A stretch of 7,409 bases of DNA from JBMNTQ01 sp050945815 (lineage in GTDB: Bacteria > Bacillota > Clostridia > Christensenellales > JBMNTQ01): the NCBI GenBank assembly GCA_050945815.1, contig JBMNTQ010000101.1, positions 1 through 7,409 of the forward strand, in the 5' to 3' direction. The first letter of the stretch is position 1. Every line of letters starts with the position of its first letter. Both the position numbers and the translations under genes were made by a program. Positions 1-6,251 of the stretch are shown in pieces. Under the pieces are notes generated by a model. That model was not told where the DNA came from. It did not search any database and saw only the letters and a program-made list of their open reading frames with translations.

Positions 1-1
1 T

Positions 2-907
2 TACATAATTGATAAGGATAAAAGGTGCAACAACCCTTCCTGTCCCGTATGCAGGCCAAAGTGTAACCCATGTAACCCTTGTTGTATCACCGGACCGACC
101 GGACCAATGGGGCCACAAGGAGCACCGGGTCGCCCGGGACCGCAAGGTGTTCGGGGTGATATTGGCCCCCAGGGAGATCCTGGCTGTCAGGGACCGATAG
201 GACCAAAAGGGAACCATGGGCCTCCAGGTCCTATGGGGCCTCCGGGCCCACGCGGGCCGAGAGGCGATATTGGCACTCCCGGATGCCGGGGTCCGGAAGG
301 CCCTGAGGGTCCTCAGGGTGAACGCGGAATCGAAGGGCCACCGGGGCCTATGGGAGTTGAGGGCCCTTGTGGTCCTATAGGACCAATGGGGCCACAAGGC
401 CCAAAAGGTTGTCAGGGGCCGGAGGGACCGCAAGGCGAAAGAGGATATCCCGGACCCGCCGGCCCTGCCGGTTCGGCAGTTTCCTTTGTCGGTGTACAAT
501 ATTCGGACATATGTCCTACAGAACAAACGAAGCGTTTATATCGGTCGGGTGAAACAATCAAGTTTAACGTTGAAATGACAAATGGCGCGCCATGTATAAA
601 TTATCATCCCGCATCGGGTACATTTGTATTAAGCAAGCCCGGTAAATATATCGTCAATTTTATGCTATACGCATCGGAGATCATTGATGGGAACAAAACA
701 CAGATTCAACTTGAAGTTAATGGAACGGTTGAGTCCTTCCGTGATGTTATTCTATCCTCAATCAACGGCCCGCCTTTTACATTCACGGATATAATCCAGG
801 TAAACAACGAGAACTCTATACTGCGTGTGTTAAACATAGGGAAAGATCTTACGTTGAGCGAACTGGTAGAATCTGTCGCCTTCATATCCATTTGGGGTCT
901 TGTATGA
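2..907 (+). CDS. Collagen-like (BclA-type) spore or surface protein, 5' end missing
   Basis: The reading frame is open to the left edge, so the start codon lies outside the window; the first ATG at 107 is inside the collagen repeat and is not a credible start. The visible 301 residues have three parts. A Cys-rich stretch (bases 26-85) carries seven cysteines in 20 residues. Then come 43 uninterrupted Gly-X-Y triplets (92-478), rich in GPP, GPM, GPQ, GER and GPR, with four further cysteines in X or Y positions. The last ~142 residues are beta-strand rich, with a pattern (GTFVLSKPGKYIVNF, and VAFISIWGLV at the end) typical of the C1q/TNF-like jelly-roll that trimerises BclA-type proteins. In Bacillus and Clostridium such proteins form hair-like filaments of the exosporium or cell surface. 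Spore location is inferred from the family. No terminator directly follows; the first clear one is at 1248. Confidence 0.9.
   Translation, partial: YIIDKDKRCNNPSCPVCRPKCNPCNPCCITGPTGPMGPQGAPGRPGPQGVRGDIGPQGDPGCQGPIGPKGNHGPPGPMGPPGPRGPRGDIGTPGCRGPEGPEGPQGERGIEGPPGPMGVEGPCGPIGPMGPQGPKGCQGPEGPQGERGYPGPAGPAGSAVSFVGVQYSDICPTEQTKRLYRSGETIKFNVEMTNGAPCINYHPASGTFVLSKPGKYIVNFMLYASEIIDGNKTQIQLEVNGTVESFRDVILSSINGPPFTFTDIIQVNNENSILRVLNIGKDLTLSELVESVAFISIWGLV
92..478 (+). repeat. Collagen Gly-X-Y repeat, 43 triplets
   Basis: The repeat is an unbroken series of 43 codon triplets starting with Gly, encoding a collagen triple-helix rod. Proline is the commonest X residue, while Y is varied (Q, M, P, R, E, K). 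The blocks GPMGPQ and GPEGPQGER or GPQGER recur, suggesting growth by local duplication. Cys occurs in triplets 11 (GCQ), 22 (GCR), 31 (GPC) and 36 (GCQ). Confidence 0.95.
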
Positions 908-929
908 TTGAAACGGCGGATTAATTTCT

Positions 930-961
930 TTGACAGAATTTCGACTCATTTAGCTTATACA
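930..961 (+). promoter_or_regulatory. Possible weak sigma-A-like promoter
   Basis: A perfect TTGACA (930-935) is followed by TATACA (956-961), but the spacer is 20 nt, longer than the preferred 17. If used, it would transcribe the gene-poor spacer toward the terminator at 1248-1284. Otherwise 908-1247 shows only a 26-codon GTG-start ORF (1014-1094) without clear support. Confidence 0.2.
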
Positions 962-1247
962 ATAAATGGCAATCAAGAGAAGGGCAAGCTGAACTATAAG
1001 GGATAGTATAAAGGTGCTTTCAGGAATCTATATGTATGGAGTTGCTGATGCCGATAAGATTATAGAAAAGCCCATAACTTGGCTACTTGATTGAAACCAA
1101 AATAGCAGAATACCAACGCCTGATAAATTAAAGAGTGTCATAATATGCACCCGATAAACCCCCAATTTACCCACTTGATTGTTTCATAGGAATCGTGCCA
1201 TTGTTCAAAAGCGAGATCAATAGACAGCAGTGTGACGCTGCACCCAC

Positions 1248-1284
1248 ATTCGCAAGCTGCTTCGGCGGTTTGCGAATTTTCTTT
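1248..1284 (+). terminator. Rho-independent terminator with UUCG tetraloop
   Basis: A 13-bp stem (1248-1260 with 1265-1277, two G-U pairs) closes on the exceptionally stable C(UUCG)G tetraloop and is followed by TTTCTTT (1278-1284). The T tract is only on the + strand side, so it ends rightward transcripts: either the collagen-like gene read-through (stop at 907) or a short RNA starting in the spacer. Confidence 0.75.
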
Positions 1285-1344
1285 GCCCGAAATCCATGCC
1301 ATTTATAGAGTCAGAGCATTACAGCAGGCAAGTGCCTGCACCCG

Positions 1345-1380
1345 TGTCGCGCACTTCATCTAGAGGTGTGCGACATTTTT
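1345..1380 (+). terminator. Second rho-independent terminator
   Basis: A 12-bp stem (1345-1356 with 1364-1375, two G-U pairs) with a 7-nt loop runs straight into five T (1376-1380). It lies about 60 nt after the previous terminator in the same direction. A further short palindrome, GCAGGC-AAGT-GCCTGC (1324-1339), sits just before it. Confidence 0.65.
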
Positions 1381-1423
1381 CCGCCCGTGTCAAAGCGTCA
1401 TCTATAGATAGCCGCCGACAAGG

Positions 1424-1567
1424 ATGTCTAAAGCCAAGCCGTTTAGGATACATAAACGATATCAAGAGCATAAGCGGGAATATATTGATTTCTACAACTT
1501 AAAACCATCACATGAAGCTTTAAAATATAAGATTTTAAACAAAAATGGAGAATTATATTTTATTTAA
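1424..1567 (+). CDS. Small basic hypothetical protein, possibly a fragment
   Basis: This 47-codon ORF starts with ATG and ends in TAA. The product is rich in Lys, Arg, His and Tyr (KRYQEHKREYIDFY, then EALKYKILNKNGELYF) and reads like the end of a real protein rather than random translation: A+T-rich third positions, no rare-codon clusters, and an ending resembling a small beta hairpin. I do not recognise the family. The start is weak, with AAGG directly touching the ATG and an in-frame TAG at 1409-1411, so it is either a small gene with poor initiation or the 3' remnant of a longer gene. It lies after two terminators and points toward the oppositely transcribed operon. I infer a decayed or mobile origin but cannot prove it. 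Confidence 0.35.
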   Translation: MSKAKPFRIHKRYQEHKREYIDFYNLKPSHEALKYKILNKNGELYFI

Positions 1568-1585
1568 GCATCTTTGAGAATCTAA

Positions 1586-1623
1586 AAGATAAATAATAGG
1601 GTTCGAACCCCATTATTTATCTT
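1586..1623. terminator. Long hairpin between convergent genes, probable bidirectional terminator
   Basis: This is a 38-nt inverted repeat centred at 1604/1605: 12 bp perfect (AAGATAAATAAT with ATTATTTATCTT), one A-C mismatch, then the GGGTTCGAACCC core. On the - strand the stem is followed by TTTTAGA, giving a reasonable U tract for the peptidase operon; on the + strand the 3' arm itself is T-rich, which could end the small ORF that stops at 1567. The core resembles a tRNA T loop but no tRNA fits around it. Confidence 0.55.
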
Positions 1624-1772
1624 GAATAAATATTCCTTCGTGCCGCATTGTAACAGAATGATTCCCCGTCGGCTCTTGTAAGCTTTAATGTATAGTATGG
1701 GTTGTCACTTTCATGTGCTGTTGATCCATTTGCTACCCGTTTTTTGAATTGACTATTCTGGTTTTCAATCAA
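1617..1772 (-). pseudogene. Remnant copy of the M56 protein's C-terminal domain
   Basis: Read on the - strand, a 51-residue open stretch follows the peptidase gene immediately, its first TTG overlapping that gene's stop. It contains PYYTLKLTRADG, identical to residues 594-605 of the upstream peptidase, and a looser match before it (IEN...ANGSTA against IERLENLLANSAATS). At DNA level 29 of 32 bases agree between 1666-1697 and 1926-1957, a direct repeat at an offset of 260 bp. After the shared block the reading diverges and ends at TAA (1617-1619), where the equivalent full-length protein has about 46 more residues. I see no ribosome binding site, so it is read as a decayed partial duplication of this gene or the tail of a lost paralogue. 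Confidence 0.6.
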
Positions 1773-3739
1773 TTATTATAAGGGTTCGGCCACTCATTAA
1801 GACCGAGGATCTTCATCATTTCGTTCATAGGGGCCTTGTTTTTACCGCTTTTATGATAATATATCATCCAGTTGTTAATATCGAACATATAGACGTCCGT
1901 ATCAAACCCCACTTTAAACTCCTTACCGTCGGCTCTTGTCAGCTTCAATGTGTAGTAGGGTTTTATTCTTGCGCCTAACGATGTGGCTGCAGAGTTTGCC
2001 AGCAGATTTTCAAGTCGCTCAATTGTCTTTTCATCCGTATACTCCTTAAGCTTCTTCCATCCAACAATATGTCCGGCCTCGTCCTGCATGGGTAGATAGG
2101 ATTCCACCTTAACAATGTCTTTTAGCTCGTTCAGAAGGGTAAAGCTAGTCTCATCTCCATACTCTGTATCCGCAATTATTTCATCTGCAAGAGCGACGAT
2201 ATCGTTGCACAGCGCAGTTGCCTCGTATGATTTCCCATGCCCGGCGTTTTCCCAATAATCGCACAGTACTCCCTCATCGTTATGATTCATAAGCAATGCC
2301 CATTGCCTGTCTGAGGTAAGATTCGCAGAAGATGTAAGATTCACATCCAGTCCAATCCAGGTATAGGTGCTATCTGTATAATTCTCCCTAAAAACTTCCT
2401 CTGAGTGCCATATGTCTTTGTCCAGCTCAGCATCTACCTCGTTTTCCGGCTTAAGCGTCTCCTCTATTCTGCTTAGCAACGCATCATCGATTGGAATTTT
2501 AATCGCAGCCCCACTCCCCTTTTCCTTTAGGGCAATTGTTTCATATACATAGATATAAGGCTGAAATGCAGGAGTGGGCGAAGGCGCAGGCTCGCCCGTA
2601 GGTGACGGGTTTGGTTGCGGCGTTGTGTTTGTATCGGAGAGTATGGGTGTTTTTGCCGGGATATTATCTTCGGTCTTATTGGTTGTTGGCTCCAATGAGG
2701 GAAGGACTGAGGCGCAACCTGTAAGTGCCACGGCCAACAGAAGCATCAGTACAACTGCCCGGACAGATATTTTTTTATAGTTCATAATGTTTTTAAGCCG
2801 TCCTTTCAATTGACTCTTGTTTTCAGACATCGTTGTCGTCATGATTCCGATGGGAAGCCGATTTCTTGCAGAAAGCGTTAGAAGTGTATTTCCGTAGCTT
2901 TTCTTCTCAATTGCAGTCATATTCTTAATAACCGCCTCGTCGCAGGAAAGCTCACAGGCGCTGCCTATCTCGCGGCGCAGAAGATACACAAAGGGGTTAA
3001 ACCAATGCAAGCTTGTTACCAATATTACAAACCATTTATATAGGGTATCACGCCTTTGATGGTGCATTAATTCATGTTGTAGAATGTTTTTCAGATCTGT
3101 TTCCATGCCGTTTTCTACATAGGATGTCTGTGGCAAAACAATGATAGGCTTCCATGTGCCCATAAGCATTGGCGTGTTTGTGCGGCTGTTGCAAGCAAGA
3201 AGTATGTTCTTGCCGCCCCGCATTTTCTCAAAAACTGCAATGTCGGCTTCATGCGGTTTTATGCATGTTCGGCGTATGCGCCAAGAGAAAAGCGCATAAG
3301 CAAAGGTATACCATAAAAGACTTAGCCCTGCCCCCAAGAGCCATATACTATGTACGTTCCCGGTTATAAATTCCCATAGATTGAATTCGTCTTTTACAAC
3401 GTCTCTGGACATATCGGACTCAAACGTAGTAGGCAATGGCGATAACGGGGCAGGATTTGTCTGCGTTTCATTACTTGAACCCCTATTTAAAGAATGATTC
3501 CCGCCATTTTCAGCGGCTACAATACTCTGTGCGTTGTTAAGGCCGGCGGGAGCAAGCTCCATGAGGTTTAGCCCATAACCAAAGGGCAATACCAATCGAA
3601 GCAGCACCAGAATCCAAATGTAGTAGGAAAACGCCTTGGACACTCTGTTTCTAAGAAAAGGCTTCAGGATAAAAACAGCCAATGATAGAGCCGTGCCGGA
3701 AAGCGACATGGAAAGAATGGTTGTCATCGCGTTACTCAT
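1769..3739 (-). CDS. M56-family (BlaR1/MecR1-like) membrane metallopeptidase sensor with unusual outer domain
   Basis: This is a 656-residue signal-transducing zinc peptidase. Residues 12-55 hold two membrane segments and 130-152 another. The cytoplasmic M56 domain carries HELMH at 222-226 and the ACELSCDEAV segment at 261-270, which supplies the usual acidic ligand. A further hydrophobic segment (327-340) ends in the lipobox-like LTGC (339-342), then a Pro/Ser/Thr-rich linker (to ~393) and a ~260-residue C-terminal domain. In BlaR1/MecR1 that position holds a penicillin-binding domain; here I find no SxxK/KTG arrangement, so the ligand is unknown. AAGGAG at 3747-3752 favours the second of two adjacent ATGs (3739, 7-nt gap) over 3742 (4-nt gap). 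The start overlaps the end of the repressor gene, implying translational coupling. The role is to trigger loss of the BlaI-type repressor on sensing a signal. Confidence 0.88.
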   Translation of the reverse strand: MSNAMTTILSMSLSGTALSLAVFILKPFLRNRVSKAFSYYIWILVLLRLVLPFGYGLNLMELAPAGLNNAQSIVAAENGGNHSLNRGSSNETQTNPAPLSPLPTTFESDMSRDVVKDEFNLWEFITGNVHSIWLLGAGLSLLWYTFAYALFSWRIRRTCIKPHEADIAVFEKMRGGKNILLACNSRTNTPMLMGTWKPIIVLPQTSYVENGMETDLKNILQHELMHHQRRDTLYKWFVILVTSLHWFNPFVYLLRREIGSACELSCDEAVIKNMTAIEKKSYGNTLLTLSARNRLPIGIMTTTMSENKSQLKGRLKNIMNYKKISVRAVVLMLLLAVALTGCASVLPSLEPTTNKTEDNIPAKTPILSDTNTTPQPNPSPTGEPAPSPTPAFQPYIYVYETIALKEKGSGAAIKIPIDDALLSRIEETLKPENEVDAELDKDIWHSEEVFRENYTDSTYTWIGLDVNLTSSANLTSDRQWALLMNHNDEGVLCDYWENAGHGKSYEATALCNDIVALADEIIADTEYGDETSFTLLNELKDIVKVESYLPMQDEAGHIVGWKKLKEYTDEKTIERLENLLANSAATSLGARIKPYYTLKLTRADGKEFKVGFDTDVYMFDINNWMIYYHKSGKNKAPMNEMMKILGLNEWPNPYNN

Positions 3740-4109
3740 CATGCTTCTCCTTATTAAACATCTCGGAAAGCTCGGCAATGTCTGATTCGCTTAACTGGCC
3801 GTTGATCAACAGAGAGGCAACGAGCTTTTTTGCACTCCCCTCAAATATCTTTCCAACATAATTCCTCGTAGACCACTGATTGTACTCCTCCTCCGTTACA
3901 ACTGCGCTATAGATACCACGCCGTTCAAGCTTAACCACCCCTTTTGAGCATAAACGCCGCAAAAGTGTTTTAATAGTGGAGTCTTCCCAACCGCAGCGGG
4001 CGGAAACCTCTTGGCGTATAGTAATCAGCGGTACTGGCTGATTTGAATTCCATAGAACGCGCATTATTTCAAACTCAGAATTCTGTATTTTCCCGGCAAG
4101 ATTATTCAT
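3732..4109 (-). CDS. blaI: BlaI/MecI-family winged-helix repressor
   Basis: The protein has 125 residues, the usual family size. Residues ~8-72 form the winged-helix DNA-binding domain with the family hallmarks SEFEIMRVLW (11-20) and DSTIKTLLRRL (43-53), followed by the wing KLERRGIYSAVV. Residues ~75-120 form the dimerisation part, ending LSESDIAELSEMF. The ATG at 4109 is chosen because GGAGG (4115-4119) lies 5 nt before it; the longer TTG start at 4121 would overlap this site. In the family, dimers bind dyads over their own promoter and are inactivated when the partner M56 sensor is activated. Both partner and operators are present here, so autoregulation is a firm inference. The symbol reflects family membership; beta-lactam specificity is not shown. 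Confidence 0.92.
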   Translation of the reverse strand: MNNLAGKIQNSEFEIMRVLWNSNQPVPLITIRQEVSARCGWEDSTIKTLLRRLCSKGVVKLERRGIYSAVVTEEEYNQWSTRNYVGKIFEGSAKKLVASLLINGQLSESDIAELSEMFNKEKHDE

Positions 4110-4114
4110 TGTCC

Positions 4115-4119
4115 CCTCC
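4115..4119 (-). promoter_or_regulatory. Ribosome binding site of the repressor gene
   Basis: GGAGG on the - strand lies five bases before the ATG at 4109 and fixes that codon as the start, ruling out the in-frame TTG four codons upstream. Confidence 0.8.
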
Positions 4120-4125
4120 AAGGTT

Positions 4126-4135
4126 TACTCCAGTA
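4126..4135. promoter_or_regulatory. Repressor operator 1 (downstream dyad)
   Basis: This is an inverted repeat TAC-TCCA-GTA, within TTTACTCCAGTAGATTA (4124-4140). It shares the core TAC-N-CCAGTAGA with the second dyad and lies downstream of the expected transcription start, between promoter and ribosome binding site. It matches the TAC/GTA dyad style known for BlaI/MecI operators. Confidence 0.65.
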
Positions 4136-4147
4136 GATTATGATTTA

Positions 4148-4176
4148 AGGCTACACCAGTAGACTTTATTTGTCAA
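4148..4176 (-). promoter_or_regulatory. Sigma-A promoter of the repressor-sensor operon
   Basis: On the - strand TTGACA (4171-4176) is followed after 17 nt by TAGCCT (4148-4153), which keeps the key T, A and final T of the -10 box. An A/T tract upstream (4183-4199) could act as an UP element. Transcription would start near 4141. The operator at 4151-4162 lies between the boxes and overlaps the -10, so bound repressor would block polymerase. Confidence 0.7.
4151..4162. promoter_or_regulatory. Repressor operator 2 (over the -10 box)
   Basis: This is a perfect dyad CTAC-ACCA-GTAG, centred 26 bp from operator 1 and sharing CCAGTAGA with it. Its place across the -10 box is the classic position for BlaI/MecI repression. 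Confidence 0.7.
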
Positions 4177-4337
4177 CCCACAAAATAATTTTTTTCAAGA
4201 CGCCTTTGCATGTTGTTTGGCAAGGTTATACTTAGCATTCGGCAATACATAATTGGGATTTATGCCGTTTTAGGTTATATAGGCAAAACAAATCCGAACG
4301 CCTCTCCAATTAGGATAGAGTTCAGATTATGCTCGCT

Positions 4338-4392
4338 TGGTGAAGACAAGGGCGATTGAGCCCCTGACCTTCTGAATGGTATTTAGACGCAC
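4338..4392 (-). pseudogene. Degenerate tRNA remnant (3' half)
   Basis: Read on the - strand this fits the 3' two-thirds of a tRNA in exact register: anticodon arm of 5+7+5 nt (4387-4371; TCTAA, loop ATACCAT, TCAGA, one mismatch), a 5-nt variable loop AGGTC (4370-4366), T arm of 5+7+5 nt (4365-4349; loop CTCAATC), seven acceptor bases TGTCTTC, discriminator A and CCA (4340-4338). The loop has T33 and A37. Decay is visible: the conserved G53-C61 pair is G-G, T54 is C, no matching D arm is found and no GAAGACA-like 5' acceptor strand lies upstream. It is therefore probably non-functional, perhaps left by an insertion or deletion at a tRNA gene. The original identity cannot be assigned safely. 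Confidence 0.5.
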
Positions 4393-4408
4393 TCCCGCAT
4401 TAATCAGT

Positions 4409-4457
4409 AAACCACTCCCCCAAAAATCGAAAAAATTTTCAAGGTGGTTTTTTGTTT
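4409..4457 (+). terminator. Possible terminator-like hairpin
   Basis: A 7-bp stem AAACCAC (4409-4415) with GTGGTTT (4444-4450), containing an inner GAAA/TTTC hairpin, is followed by TTTGTTTT. The loop is large (28 nt) and no upstream + strand gene is evident, so support is modest. The rest of 4177-4614 beyond this and the tRNA remnant shows no gene I can support. Confidence 0.3.
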
Positions 4458-4785
4458 TATGGCGCCATATTCCGCATTAAAGGTCTGATGAGATTCTGAT
4501 TCTAAAAAGACGATTTAAACCAAGAACACCCCGCCCCAATGGCATCATCACCCCTGTCATTGCACAAGCAATTGAATGGCATTGAATAAAACTTAAAAGT
4601 TTATTTATAAGAACTTGTTTTGCTTAAAGGACAGTTGCACTCTTGTAATGCTATCTTTTAGACATTGGATACAATTGATGATATGCTGTACACTGAAGCA
4701 AGCAATTTTAATGAATCTTAAAGAAATAGCCAGAGCATTATACTCAGGAATTCCTAAAACCGCGTATTTTCGGCATTCTTCTTAT

Positions 4786-4848
4786 GTGCATTGCAGGCCA
4801 TTAACTGTGCGTTGCAGGCCATTAACTGTGCGTTGCAGGCCATTAACT
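4786..4848. repeat. 21-bp tandem repeat, three copies
   Basis: The unit GTGCGTTGCAGGCCATTAAC plus a final T occurs three times head to tail (4786-4806, 4807-4827, 4828-4848); only the fifth base of the first copy differs (A for G). Because 21 is a multiple of three, an ORF spanning 4615-4872 stays open and reads CRPLTVR repeats, but that ORF has only a TTG start, no ribosome binding site and no protein-like composition, so I treat the array as non-coding. Confidence 0.9.
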
Positions 4849-4877
4849 CCGGCTTTAACCCCTTTTGTATGAAGCAA

Positions 4878-4914
4878 AGGCGCGAAATGTCCCTCCGCGC
4901 TTCTCTTTTCTTTC
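4878..4914 (+). terminator. Possible rho-independent terminator
   Basis: A 7-bp GC-rich stem AGGCGCG (4878-4884) with CGCGCTT (4896-4902), loop of 11 nt, is followed by the T-rich CTCTTTTCTTTCT. It lies 30 nt after the 21-bp repeat array, so some transcript may cross that array. No upstream gene is evident. Confidence 0.45.
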
Positions 4915-5106
4915 TAAAGGTTTTTTGAAAACACCCTTCTCTAAAATATCTGACTGTTATGAACCATCGAACGGATTCGCGGCATTCTTATTTCCGCATC
5001 AAAAGTGACACCTTTTAAGCATTGCTTCTTATGTGATAAAGAAGACGTTATAGAATAGAATGCTGAAATATGGATAGATCGGGGGATAGAAAGACTATGT
5101 AAGCAA

Positions 5107-5135
5107 TTGACATTGGGAAGAAACAGGATGATAAT
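5107..5135 (+). promoter_or_regulatory. Sigma-A promoter of the hydrolase gene
   Basis: A perfect TTGACA (5107-5112), a 17-nt spacer and GATAAT (5130-5135, five of six consensus) lie 40 nt before the hydrolase start, giving an expected start of transcription near 5142. No operator-like dyad is obvious. Confidence 0.75.
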
Positions 5136-5174
5136 AAAAATTGATTCGAGCTCGCCAGAAGGAGGCCATACAGT

Positions 5175-6140
5175 ATGCGGGTAAAGCCAGCCAAAGCAGA
5201 CCGTAAAAAGCCAAGTAGAAGGAAGACATTGATCACGATTGCCATTGCTGTGGTTGTTCTTTTTATCGGGACTCTTATCGCCATTCCTTTTATGGTGATG
5301 CCTATGTTTCTTGGCCAACGATTTGAACAAGAACAGTATATATCCTCAGATTATGGAATTGATTCTGAGCGAATCACACTAGAAACAGATGATTCTTTGT
5401 CTATTGCTGCATGGAGAACCCGGGCAGCGCATCCTAAAGGTACGGTCATTCTTTTGTCGGGAATTCAAAACCCTTCGGTCACTGCGTTCTTTGGATATGC
5501 CAAGATGCTAGCTGACAATGGCTGGGATTCTTTGCTGATTGAAATGCGCGCCCGCAGCGAAAGTGAGGGAGATGAAGTCGGCCTGGGCATGACCGAATGG
5601 CTGGATGTGAAGGCGGGGGTGGACTATCTTGCTGATGACGATGGGAGCAAGGACTTGCCCATTGTGGCCATGGGGACATCCATGGGGGCAGGCACCGTTA
5701 TTATTGCTGCTGGAGAGACCTTGGAAATTGATGCGGTTATCTCGATTTCGGCTTTCTCCACTTGGTCTAATATGTTTGCGGAGCACATGTCTATGGCCGG
5801 CATTCCGAAAGTAATTGGTGTTTTGGATAAGCCTTTTGTAAATATGTATCTGGGTTTCCAGTTTGGTTTTGATGCTTTAAAATATTCACCACTGAACGGT
5901 ATCGAAAAATTGGGAGAGCGGCCTATTTTAATGATGCACTCAACAGAAGATTCTCAAGTTCCTTATTCGGAATTTGAAAAATTGCTAGACAAGGCAAACA
6001 AAACACAAATTGATGTTACGACCTTTATCCGCGAAGGAGATGAACATTTCGTATGCTATGAAGAACATATTGCCGCTCCTGAGCGGGACCTGGAATTCAG
6101 TAAAAGTATTTTGGGTTTTCTAGATACCTATTTTCCCTGA
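5175..6140 (+). CDS. Membrane-anchored alpha/beta hydrolase
   Basis: The protein has 321 residues. A basic N-terminus (to ~18) precedes one membrane segment (~19-45), which should leave the enzyme outside the membrane. The rest is an alpha/beta-hydrolase fold: a strand-and-loop GTVILLSGIQNP near 89-100, the nucleophile elbow GTSMG at 167-171 (Ser169), the acid at Asp259 in HSTEDSQVP and the catalytic His291 in GDEHF. Order and spacing fit the large esterase/peptidase-like group related to COG1073 (FrsA/Abhd13-like); the substrate cannot be read from the sequence. AAGGAGG (5159-5165) lies 9 nt before the ATG and confirms the start. It has its own promoter at 5107 and terminator at 6211, so it is a one-gene unit with no functional link to its neighbours. 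Confidence 0.9.
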   Translation: MRVKPAKADRKKPSRRKTLITIAIAVVVLFIGTLIAIPFMVMPMFLGQRFEQEQYISSDYGIDSERITLETDDSLSIAAWRTRAAHPKGTVILLSGIQNPSVTAFFGYAKMLADNGWDSLLIEMRARSESEGDEVGLGMTEWLDVKAGVDYLADDDGSKDLPIVAMGTSMGAGTVIIAAGETLEIDAVISISAFSTWSNMFAEHMSMAGIPKVIGVLDKPFVNMYLGFQFGFDALKYSPLNGIEKLGERPILMMHSTEDSQVPYSEFEKLLDKANKTQIDVTTFIREGDEHFVCYEEHIAAPERDLEFSKSILGFLDTYFP

Positions 6141-6210
6141 TTGCACGCAGCGGTCGGCATTGGTGAGCGTGTTGTACAACCCCATCCGCAAGACGAACTT
6201 GCAAGACGAT

Positions 6211-6243
6211 AAAGGGCCGGGGCAAAAGCTTCGGTTCTTTTTT
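6211..6243 (+). terminator. Strong rho-independent terminator of the hydrolase gene
   Basis: A 13-bp stem (6211-6223 with 6228-6240, four G-U pairs) with loop AAAA ends in a run of six T (6238-6243). It lies 70 nt after the hydrolase stop and closes that unit. Confidence 0.85.
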
Positions 6244-6251
6244 AGTACACA

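Noticed and set aside
107..109. ATG as the start of the collagen-like gene
   Set aside because: It lies inside the Gly-X-Y run; the frame is open upstream through a Cys-rich segment to the window edge, and no ribosome binding site precedes it.
1014..1094. 26-codon GTG-start ORF with an AAGGGA 10 nt upstream
   Set aside because: Too short and unrecognised, with only a weak start region; noted as a possibility but not called.
1138..1302. 54-residue ORF on the - strand with a Cys-rich middle
   Set aside because: No ribosome binding site, no family resemblance, and it runs antisense through the UUCG terminator.
1600..1611. GGGTTCGAACCC as a tRNA T arm
   Set aside because: The loop and flanking bases do not give tRNA geometry; it is the core of a longer perfect hairpin.
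4615..4872. 85-residue + strand ORF containing CRPLTVR repeats
   Set aside because: TTG start, no ribosome binding site; length is explained by the stop-free 21-bp tandem repeat.
4941..5330. 129-residue - strand ORF
   Set aside because: It runs antisense across the hydrolase promoter, ribosome binding site and start; composition is not protein-like.
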